Assembly (NCBI GenBank): GCA_036873755.1
Contig: JAVTVY010017513.1
Location: 1-64,000, forward strand
DNA length: 64,000 nt
Source of the DNA: Hanleya hanleyi
Lineage: Eukaryota; Mollusca; Polyplacophora; Lepidopleurida; Hanleyidae
Direction: 5' to 3'
Position numbers and translations under genes: made by a program. Position 1 is the stretch's first letter. The number at the start of each line of letters is the position of its first letter. The notes under the pieces were generated by a model. The model was not told the origin of the DNA and ran no database searches. It was given only the letters and a program-made list of their open reading frames with translations. This document shows, piece after piece, positions 24,801 to 36,800 of the stretch.

Positions 24801-27800
24801 GGCACATTTGATATAGCAGCTAATTTGGCAATGTCGTGAGAGGTAAGACAGATGGTGGACTGTCATACCCAAAATCATGTCTCTGAACTGTTCGTGGCAA
24901 AGAAAGTAGTCAATGGCACTGCTGCCTCTATGATCATAATAGGTGAAGTGACCAAGGGAATCACCGGCAGTTCTACCATTGAGAATTCGAAGGTGCGATG
25001 ACTGACAAAGAGATAGGAGGTTTTTCCCATGTTGGAGGACCTTGCCATGCATATCCATGTTAAGTCTAGGTGTCAATGCAGTATCTAAGTGGTAAGAGAG
25101 GGGGAGGTTAAGGAATTTGTCGCAGTCATTTGTCATGAAATCTGGCCAGTTTCTGGTACGCGAGTTAAAATCTCCCATAAGAAAGACTTCACCCAGTTGA
25201 CTGTAGTTTGAAACATCAGTTTCTAGTTCAAAGAATTGAGTATCAAAGTAGGAGGAGTCATCAGGGGGTATGTAAACAGTGGCTAGGAAGAGATCTTTTT
25301 CCCAGCCAAAGTGTGTATGATTTAGTTTCAGCCAGATTATGTTTGGGGATTTCGAGATGAGAGTGATTGCTGGGATTAGTGTTTTGTGGTAAAGGACAGT
25401 TATCCCCCCTGATTTTCTTCCAGCAGAGCACTTACCTGTGGCAGGGATAAATTTATAGTCGTAATCTGCAAGTTGGTAATCAATCAATTTAACAATGCCT
25501 TCTTCCTTCTGAGTCCATGTTTCGATAAGTCCAATGATATCAATATCACAGAGATGATGGTAGAACTGGTCATCAGACAGCTTACTTTTGAGGCCATCGA
25601 TGTTCCAGCATGAGATCCTCAACAAGTTACTTATTGTCATTGTATGAAATAAATTGTATGAAATAAATCATTTAGATAGTACATCCACTTTGTTTGACTT
25701 TCAAATAATGTTCAAATATATTGTCTGTGCACATAGTGGTATATTATGCATATTTTGCATAATGTTTTCGTTTGATAATGTTTTGGGGTTTTCTCGATCA
25801 ATTTAACTGGATAATATATTATATACATGAATGTTTAGCATTGTTAAGATGTTATCACTTGTAAGATAGTTCAACTAAAACTGATAGGCACCATAGTGTT
25901 GTGTAACTATATATTTTCACAGTTCTGAGCACTAGAGAAGTTATTCACATGAGTAAACATGGTAGGTAGGTCTCAGTGAAAGCAGCATGATTGTCGTCCT
26001 GATTGGTGTATGGGATTCAAATAGTTCATCATATTCATAGGGTTCTGTACTGCAGGGTTAAACCAGTACCAGGGTGGGTAAGCAGGTGCTCCGAATGGTG
26101 ATGTTCCAAATTGTGGTATCTGCTGAGGTGAAGCTCCATTTTGCTGCCCACCTGTTGCCGGAGTCAGTGGGGTGGGTGTCACAGGTACAGGTACTACAGG
26201 TGTGTTTGTTCCCTGTGTAATTGGAGAGTTCACAGGTGGTCGCACAGGGGCTGTCTCGTATGTTTCTAAGCGAAGTGCTTTGACGGTTGGTTTGAACTCC
26301 GATTGACGGGTTTCCGTAGTGCGTTGTCTGTCCATCTGTTCATGTGATTTTGAGTTCCAGCTGGTTGGTCTGCTGGTTTGCGCATATGTGGTCCAATTTT
26401 CTGGAATACTTCTTCTCGGAGGTGGGTCAAATCTTTTGAGGCCAAGTAAAGGGTTACATGTGGCCTTCAGATTCCTGACGAGTTGTTTCACCCCACTATC
26501 ATTCAGATGGATTTTGTCCTCTTCCAGATCACACTGATAATCTATGCTGCTATTGCTGCAGAAGTGAATATTTTTCTTCACACAGAGAGATTGCAGCTTG
26601 TAGTTTACCCGTTTAACAGTGGCAGCTGGACCTTTGCGTGGTGGAATACCCATAATAACTACATTAGTAGTCGGTAGTTTGGACTTTGTGGTGTCAATGA
26701 GAGACTCAAAGTTAGACACAATCTCATTTTCATCAGATCTGTTGACATCATTTGTGCCTATGAGAAGGGCTAGGCACTTGGGGTAGGTGCTGTCATCTTT
26801 CATGGCTCCTATGTACATGTATTTGGAGGCTCCATGTAATGTTTTGTTTTTCAATGTCACCACCTGCACTGTTTGTTTGGAGTAAACACGGACTTGACTT
26901 TCGTCCCACGATCAAGTCCATGCTTTTCATTGATCTCACGCAATTCCGGTGCCAAGCACGCCTGCGTTTTCGTTCCTGACAATTTTGTCACTGTTAGCGG
27001 AAAATTGAACGATGTCGAATCCGAAAGGAAAGCCGATAGAACTATCAACGTACCTAAAATGGGGAGAGGAACTTACATCAGTGTTCCGAATTAAAGAAGA
27101 CTACAACACCGTTCTGAACCGCGCATATGTGACCCACATATTCTGTAATGTACTTGTAGAAGTAATTTCAGCATTTCACTCGCCTCAGGAATTTCTCAGG
27201 CGAGTGATAAAAGCACTCGCCCCACTCGCCTAAGCTTAAATTCAGGCGAGTGACGAATCACTCGCCTTCATTTTGCTCCTTGAGAGGCCTGCTCTTGGAG
27301 GTGTAGAAGGGTTATCTCAGAGTGAAAATGGAGGGTTCTGCTTGAAATTCGTTCTCCGTGGCGTACAGATCTTAATTTTCCTTTCTTTTTTTCATCACAT
27401 GGAACAACCCAATGACCATAGAACACATCAAGATAGCGATCCAATGCGTGTGATTGTTAGTACCAGAACAGGTGTTGAAAAAAGATGCTGCACTGTTGTA
27501 CACCGATTTTTGATATGATGTATATCCGTTTAATTGTAATTTGCTATATGTTTATCCATCTAGATGCAATTTAGATATGCCAGGTGGTCTAATCGGCGAA
27601 AATAAAAGTACTTCACCTCTTCTTAGATGAATTAAAATGATCAAACTTTCACCTAAAACGCATGTGTACAGGTTGTGAGGAGCAGTAACTTTCACACTTT
27701 ATTTGCTTGAATGACGAAACTATGTTTTTACCTCCGTCGATCAGACGGAGGTCTAGGAGCGCAACGTGAAATCTCCCGCCAAATAATTGTCATATGGGGA

Positions 27801-30800
27801 ACCCACGACTCGTGTGATTTCCAATAGGGATTGCAATGGTTCCCGACGAAATTTTGAAAAGTTTCTGGACATAAATGAATGCTTACGTCACAAAAGGTGT
27901 GTATCCTTTGCAGCGCTTCCACCGGGTCTCTTTATTCGAGGGTACTAAATTCGCGCGTGTACTTATAGCTTCGCGCTGGTACAGATGGCCGGTATGCGAG
28001 GTAAAGACAAACCTGCGCTTTCATAAAAAGTAAATTTTCACGAAAGAAAAACTCGCATTTCAGATAGTATAATTGGAAACTTCCTCGAGAATCTCTAAAT
28101 CGGCAAAAAGATAAAGGACGAGTGTCATTAACACCAGGATGCGAGTCGGAAGTGAGAAGTCAAATTCAAAGTCAGAGGTCAAAAACGTAAAACTCCGAAG
28201 AACTCTCTCGGCTTTTTCTTTTCTTTTTTTTTAGTTGGGGGGGTGAGGGTTGGGGAGATAGCGACTGAAAAAATATATCTTCCCATGCTTCAATCGTTAT
28301 CTGTGAATCCGATCAACAACCTAGCCGGATAATCTGTCAAAAATTATCCGTCGTCTGGGTAAGGTTGAAGGGTCATCGGAAGCTCGAACTGTGATACAGG
28401 CAAAAACTGTTGTTGTTGTAGTCTGGAAAAATAACTCTGCCTCACGAGGCGCTCTCTCGGCTTTTTCTTTTCCTTTTGTTTGAAGATGGGGGGGGGGGGG
28501 AGATAGCGACTGGAAATATATATCTTCCCATGATACTTCAATCGTGCGCTCATGAATTCCACGGAAAAGCGGACATTGCTAAACAGCCCTTTTTCGCATA
28601 AAATTCACTCCACATTCTGTCGTAGACCCTATATTAGCATGCTGTTTGTTCTATTCGCTTCCTATGATCCCCGGGAACAAGCCAATAATAGAGAAGATGT
28701 GTTTAATAGCGAAATATTTTTCCCGCAATTTTTTAACATGAAGAACTCGGGAAATTCTAAATTGTCAAAGAAGAAAAATTGCACTTTACTGAAAACTATA
28801 CTATTTTGAACATCTGCAGAAAAGATATGCATGTGGCGGGAGCTGTATACCTTAGTAAAAATAAGAGGTCAGAGTTTTAATTTTCTAAGTAGAAGAGATA
28901 AATTCACTCTAGGAATATTTTTTTGAAGAAAATGTGTAATTAATAAAGCACTTTTACCGATAAGATTTAAAAAGCGCACTCGTGATTCCATCACGATTTT
29001 TTGTCGATTCCGTCATGGACTAGATTTAACCCCTGGGATGATCCAGTCGCGTTTTTCTCACGATGAAAAAAATCTTATCATCCTTGGGTACTGTATGTTA
29101 GTAAGAGATGTCATATAAGAATAGTCAGATTGAAACAGAGCAGCAAAAAAATAGACAAGCAACACTAGTCAAGAGTCATGTCCGTTTCAGGTGATTCCGT
29201 CACGAACATTTCGAAGCATGATTTACTGAAAATGCTGGATCATCTGTAGATTTTTCATGGATCCGTAAACAGATGTCATAGAATAGCAAACTAAACTTGA
29301 AACTACATGGGTATGACCACGGAACTTCCGAGTACATGACTTTGAATAAAGAAAAAGTCTTCCCAACGGTGATTCCGTCACGGTGGAATTCATGATCTGT
29401 GAATCCGATCAACAACCTAGCCGGACAATCTGTCAAAAATTATCCGTCGTCTGGGTAAGGTTGAAGGGTCATCGGAAGCTCGAACTGTGATACAGGCAAA
29501 AACTGTTGTTGTTGTAGTCTAGAAAAATAACTGGCATGCACTCTATGGAGAAGGGCCTCGTGAGGCACAAAGTGCAATTTTTTGTTGTTGTTTATCTGCA
29601 AATTCGCTCAACTCGATGGGTATCTTTCACTTGTTCTCACAGTTGCCTGGCCTGTGTGATATTGGGTGGTCGAAGTCTACGTATAGTTTTTTTCAATAAA
29701 TTATGGAAATTAATATAAACATATATACAGATATTTTTTTAAATAGATTTTTTTATAAGTGTATTTCTCTTTCATCTTTGGCTCAATTAAAGTCATTCTC
29801 TAAAATGTGAAGCCGAGTTAATACAGTTTATAATTATTTACCGAACCCTGTCCTCTATGACATAGAATAAAAGAGAAGTTGGGAATAGAACCGCTCAACA
29901 CAGTCATTTCTAAACATCAAGTTGTACATAAGTATTTTTACTTACTCTGTACAAGCTGAGGGCATTTTTGTGGCTTTTGAAAATTTTGAGATTTTTGCGA
30001 GTCTGTCCTTATTTAACTAAGCGACGTCCAAGCGAGCTAATGTACGCACGTTATATTCATATCAAGTATGGTGCGGCTTGTGTTCAATGAGGCTTGGAAT
30101 GTTTATACAATTAATTTTCTTCTCACTGTTACACAATAAATATTTGCTGCGTGGAATCCAGTCATTTGTTCCATAGGGGCAATATTCTCATCAGCCATCA
30201 CCATTCAATGTGAATGTGATGCATGTACAAGTCCATGGTCATTGATACAGTAAGGTGAAGGTGAAGGTGACCTGTAACACCAGTATACAAAATTATACCG
30301 AGCGCATTGAATCCTCATCATATGATGTTGAGACAGATCAGAACGAAGTGTCGGTAAAATCAGGTGTGTTTTGAAGAGCATTCTCTCATCAATGATGATG
30401 CTATACTGTACACATACAAAATATGAAGTGTTGCGGTGTTGGGCCTATAGCACAAAATCACAAGCAAGTTGGTACAATTAGGCACACATTTGAGTGAGGG
30501 GATCAGGTGTGGGTGGGATGGGGCCTAATGTCTCAAGCACTTTTCCAGGTTTTCCATGAATATACTCTATTCCATACCCCAATATTTCAAGCACGTCAAA
30601 TCAAACCAAAATTATTTGCTGGGAATGTGACTTTCACATCCCTGTCTGGACATGCTAGTGAGGAACCCTCAATCCCAGATTAATTACCATTGATGAAGCT
30701 AACGTCCAACAAATGCAAAATTGAGCTTGGCATCCGGCCGTATGTTATTCAGTGATGTATTACGCTACGGACCCTGTTGCCTCGACGGAGGTCTTTGCGC

Positions 30801-33800
30801 TCATCCAGCGCTTGTTTTTGAGTATGGTTCTTGTGGGATATAACCACCAACATTCCTAATGTTCAGTGAAAAACAGTTTATTATAAAATAATAGTTTGAG
30901 ACTTTATCCAGGAACCACAAACATGATCAATTAGACAGATGACTCAGAGTGGAGCCTTTTATATAGGGTTCCCGCGGTCATGGAAAATCCTGGAATTTGA
31001 AAATTGATTTTCCAGGCCTTGAAAGTCATGGAATTTTGTGTCTGGTCATTGAATTTTGTGAGAGGTCATGGAAAAAATAAATGAAGCTTAAAAATGTCAG
31101 TCAAGTCAATATTTCTCTTGATTTTTTTCACCGAAAAGATGATTTTCCTGGACCAGCGAATGTTCTATTTGCCGAATGTCACGTGTGGTCTATGAATGCG
31201 ATCAAGTGTGCATCAGAGGAAGTAACTCCCTTCTTGGAATTCTCCTAAACTCCCAGCATGCTTTAGGAGGAAATGGCTGTTCTCAAATTGCATCAGTGTA
31301 AAAAGAAATACCATGAAAATGCTATTCTCACTCATCATGGTTGTGGACTGATTTTCTTGATTCTCCCATTATCCATAGAGAATTTTTGATAGATGGTCAT
31401 GGAAAAGTCATGGAATTTGTCCATACAAGGTCATGGAAAGTCATGGAATTCAGTCTGAATTTCAGTGCATGAACCCTGTATATACTTCCAAGAGCGAGCG
31501 AGTACCCCTAGAGGTGCACTATCGATTGCATGCCATTGTCATGGACCAGTGTAGTACAGAAATTGTCCTGTAGAACCACAAGATGTCACCCAGTGCCAGA
31601 AAAGTCACTCTACAGGTGCATACATGTACAATACGACAATGCATTTTATGTCATTGGATAACTTTGTAATATTTAATATTGGCACTCGAACCACACCTTC
31701 TTGGGGGACAATTCCTCACCAAAGTGTGCTGTCCCTTACTGTCCAGAAGTGTCTTTGAAGTAACTTTGAAGTAACTTTGAAGTGTGGCCATATTTCAACC
31801 TTGAAGTGCAAGGCTCAGAGTCAGAAGTGTGCTTGCAGTGTGGGTATTGTTTTGTAGCAATGCCATATAAGGGCATTGAAGTCACAATGAAGTCACAATG
31901 AAGTCACTTAGAAGTGTGCCTCAAATATTTTAATTAGGTACTGCAAAGGCACTTCATAGACACTTCCACAGAAGGGTAACCTTCATAGGCACTTCTGAAG
32001 TGCTCTTGAAGTACCTAATTAGAATATTTGAGGCACTTCAATGTCCTTATATGGCAAGTCACTTCATCCACTCTTCTACAGAAGGATACCTTTCATATGC
32101 ACTTCTGAAGTGGTCTTGAAGTACCTTATTAGTATCATAGCAAATCCGTGTGATGAAAAGGTATGTAAAGCCACGAGATATTTACTTTCCCAGAAATAAT
32201 ACACAAATATATATTTGAGCACAGAAAGTTTTATTCAGAGAAAATACAGAGTGAGACAGAACAGTACATCATAAAATATTTACAATAAACCGCTAGCACA
32301 AATCCTTGAGACAAAATACAGCACAGTTCTTTTTTTACCCCTCGGGCAGATTCTGCCCGAGCGGTATTGTCGTTGCCTCCGTCGTCTGTCCGTCTGTCCG
32401 TCCGTCTGTCCGTCCGTCCGTCTGTCCATCATATCCTTGTAAACACATTATCTCAAAAAGTCCTTCACTTACAACAATGAAACTTCATACAGTTGTTTAA
32501 TACAGCCAGTACCAGAAGCCTATTGAAAGTCGGTGCCATTGGATGTGTTTTTCAGGAGTTATGCCCCTTTATACATGTCTGGCTGTTTTTATCCTTGTAA
32601 ACACATTATCTCAAAAAGTCCTTCACTCACAACAATGAAACTTCATACAGTTGTTTAATGCAGCTAGTACCAGAAGCCTATTCAAAGTCGGTGTAATCGG
32701 ATGTGTTTTTCAGGAGTTATGCCCCTTTATACATGTCTGTTGGTCCATATCCTTGTAAACACATTATCTCAAAAAGTCCTTCACTCACAACAATGAAACT
32801 TCATACAGTTGTTTAATACAACCAGTACCAGAAGCCTATTGAAAGTCGGTGCCATTGGATGTGTTTTTCAGGAGTTATGCCCCTTTATACATGTCTGTCT
32901 GTTTTTATCCTTGTAAACACATTATCTCAAAAAGTCCTTCACTCACAACAATGAAACTTCATACAGTTGTTTAATACAGCCAGTACCAGAAGCCTATTGA
33001 AAGTCGGTGTAATCGGATGTGTTTTTCAGGAGTTCTGCCCCTTTATACATGTCTGTTGGTCCATATCCTTGTAAACACATTATCTCAAAAAGTCCTTCAC
33101 TCACAACAATGAAACTTCATACAGTTGTTTAATACAGCCAGTACCAGAAGCCTATTGAAAGTCGGTGCCATGGGATGTGTTTTTCAGGAGTTCACACAAA
33201 CCTGTGTGGATTGCTGTGAATAGACAGTAATCGTTCGACTACATCTACTATAGGTAATCACTGCTCTATTGCTATATTGTTTTGTCTGTCTACGATCTAT
33301 ATCATACAGGTAAAATTATGCCCACCCCAAATATGTGAGTTGTTGGCGTCAGAAACATTATTTCCACAATTGCTCTGGGCCCGGCCCGAGGGGTCCCGAT
33401 GGCGACAGCCACATGTTTTTGTATGCATTTACATGCAGTCTTTGGTATGAGAATTTATTGCAGTATTATTATTCAAGGGTGACCGTGTTCTTTTCCAACT
33501 TGAACTTGAAGCAGCAGATCTTTCGAAGGATAGTTTACTTCAGTTGCCCTGAGGTCCACTCGGACGTAACCCAACGCTGAAACCCACCAGTCTGAATTGT
33601 GAACTTCTTGGCCTGTGGCGATAAATACATGCATATAATTAAAACCTGATCAGTTGTATATATGGTTCCATATGACATGCAATCCAGTTTTTTTGTTTTG
33701 TTTTTTTTAATACACTCAGGATGATTGAATAGGTTGACTACCATAAAGGATAAAGAATGGAACACATCCCTACGATTTACAAAAGATTGATGAAGATGTC

Positions 33801-36800
33801 TATTATCCTTTCTTTAGTACTCCATGATATACAACAATGGAGATAAACAGTTTGTGTGATGTTCTAGCCAATATACACTATGAAGAAATCAACCATACCT
33901 GCATGTAGGTGTGCTCATTAAATTTCCCATCAGTCGAGTGGCTGCTTGAAGTGAGCCGAGTTCCTTGTTGCAGCTGTATTCTGGAATTATGAAAGTATTG
34001 ACAAAGAAGCCATTAGAAACAATCATGTGGATTTTGATAATTTGTCTTTTTTTAATTCCTGGTTCAACTAAATCTTCATGCAAGACTTCAAATAACAAAT
34101 AAATGCTTATTAACTACAAATTGTATTCTTAAATTTTTTAAATGAAATAAATGTATGAAATGAAATATTCTCATTTCTCAAGATGTGGGTAAAAATGTAC
34201 AATTGAAGTGTGAAGATCCTTAGCTTTGGTATATGAGCAGTGCAATCAATAGACAAGGAAAATATAGCCTGTTATAATGATAAAAATTAAGTCTAATCAT
34301 AATTGATTATACTTTTTCTGATTGCAGCTAAAACAGGTAATGCTAACATTTTATTATCAATATATTCTAAAACTTATTATGTCTCCCCCAACTATGTTGG
34401 GGGGAGACATCTAGTGTTTGTGCTGTCTGTCTGTCTGTCTGTCTGGATGGATGTCTGGATGTCTGGATGGATGTCTGTCCGTCCCCTTGCCTTGTCTGCA
34501 AGATATCTTGAGAACTACTGGATGGAATTTCACCAAACTTGGATGGAAGCTTCATTGGGATAGCCCCCTCATTTGATTAGGTTTTGGTGTATGTGCGTGC
34601 ATTCATCCGTGTCCGGTGTCCGTCCGTCCGTCCATCTACTTGTACATGTATATACAGGCCTTGTCTGCAAGATATCTTGAGAACTACTGGACGGAATTTC
34701 ACCCCACTTGGATGGAAGGTTTAGTGGGATAGCCCCCTCATTTGATTAGATTTTGGTGTGTGTGCGTGCATTCATCCATGTCCGGTGTCCGTCCGTCCGT
34801 CCATCTACTTGTACATGTATATACAGGGCTTGTCTGCAAGATATCTGGAGAACTACTGGATGGAATTTCACCAAACTTGGATGGAAGCTTCATTGGGATA
34901 GCCCCTCATTTGATTAGGTTTTGGTGTATGTGGGTTCATTCATCCGTGTCCGGTGTCCGTCCGTCCGTCCATCTACTTATACATGTATATACAGGGCTTG
35001 TCTGCAAGATATCTGGAGAACTACTAGATGGAATTTCACCAAACTTGGATGAAAGCTTCATTGGGATAGCCCCCTCATTTGACTAGGTTTTGGTTTGTGT
35101 GCATGCGTTCATCCGTGTCCGGTGTCCGTCCGCCCGTCCATCTACTTGTACATGTATATACAGGCCTTGTCTGCAAGATATCTTGAGAACTACTGAACGG
35201 AATTTCACCACACTTGGATGGAAGCTTCAGTGGGATAGCCCCCCTCATTTGATTATGTTTTGGTGTGTGTGCGTGCATTCGTCCATGTCCTGTGTCTGTC
35301 CGTCCGTCCATCTACTTGTACATGTATATACAGGGCTTGTCTGCAAGATATCTGGAGAACTACTAGACAGAATTTCACCAAACTTGGATGGAAGCTTCAT
35401 TGGGATAGCCCCCTCATTTGATTAGGTTTTGGTGTATGTGCGTGCATTCATCCGTGTCCGGTGTCCGTCTGTCCATCCATCTACTTGTACATGTATGTAC
35501 AGGCCTTGTCTGCAGATATCTTGAGAACTACTGGACGGAATCTCACTCCCCTTGGATAGAAGCTATAGTGGGATAGCCCCCTCATTTGATTAGGGTTTGG
35601 TGTGTGTGCGTGCATTCATCCATGTCCGGTGTCCGTCCGTCCGTCTACTTGTACGTGTATATACAGGGCTTGTCTGCAAGATATCTGGAGAACTACTGAA
35701 CAGAATTTCACCAAACTTGGATGGAAGCTTCATTAGGATAGCCCCCTCATTTGACTAGGTTTTGGTGTGTGTGCCTGCATTCGTCCGGTGTCCGTCCGTC
35801 CATCTGCTTGTACATGTATATACAGGCTTTGTCTGCAAGATACCTTGAGAACTATTGGATGGAATTTCACCAAACTTGGATGGAAGCTTCATTGGGATAG
35901 CCCCCGCATTTGATCAGGTTTTAGTGTATGTGTGCATGCATTCATCCGTGTCCGATGTCCGTCCAACCGTTCATCTACTTGTACATGTATATACAATGAA
36001 AATCGCTTCTTTGTAATTAATATTTTTAGATACGCAGCTTTGTTTAAGATACTTATTGCTACATTCATTTTATATCACTTTCCCTTAAATTATGTGCCCA
36101 TTCAAGGCAAGGTGGGAGGTTGGGGGAGACGTATGTTTTTGCCCAAAAAAACAACCAGCATAGGCTTCATGCCGGAGCGGCAACTCAAGGGTCAAAGCGG
36201 AACCTCTAGTTTCTTTACCATTTTGTCAAAAATCTGGTATGGGAATATTCTACATTCTGCAAGGGAAAAAATCAATACAATTTATGAATCAATAAAAAAT
36301 CAAAACAACAAGATAATTTATTTAGAGCTACCATCCCCCCAACCAGTTAAATCCACCTGTTTTGACATGAACTGAACAGTTTTGTGATAAAAATATCTCA
36401 CCCTCAGGGGATTTCCTCCACGGGTGCATGCCAATCTTCATATGAGGTCCCCAAGCCTGGTGTTTCCAAGCTGACAATTCACACAATCATAACAATGGCA
36501 TTTAATCCACACTGCCTTGATCAACCTGGATAGATCTGAAAGTGATATTGGGACAGATAGATATGGATATTTCGCCATGTTACATGACCCATTAAATTTG
36601 ACTGCAATTATAAGGTGGAGTACATTATAATAACCTGCAGTCCATATAGCAAAATATTTATTGAGGCCAATATCAATTTTTTAATATGTCAAGGGAAACT
36701 TGTTGATAAAATAAATAGCTGAGACTCTCAGGTCTACATCACTGTTCAGCCCAGTTCTTTGCTTATTAAGTTATGAAAAACAGAAAAATTTTAGTTATAT

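Larger units (their letters stand above)
21935..26990 (-). mobile_element. CR1-like LINE (non-LTR retrotransposon), minus strand, in TMEM243 intron 2
   Basis: Reading leftwards it has an ORF1 with an SGNH/esterase fold, then an ORF2 with apurinic endonuclease and reverse transcriptase, then a 3' UTR with AATAAA at about 21957-21962. This layout is that of CR1/L2-group LINEs. ORF2 carries frameshifts and ORF1 lacks its N-terminal GDS block, so this copy is dead. The left limit is set by the end of the 3' UTR-like sequence and the right limit by the loss of ORF1-like frames. Both are approximate. Confidence 0.85.

Noticed and set aside
34303..35425. Plus-strand frames with GELLDGISPNLDGSF repeats
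   Set aside because: They are products of the 169-bp array.
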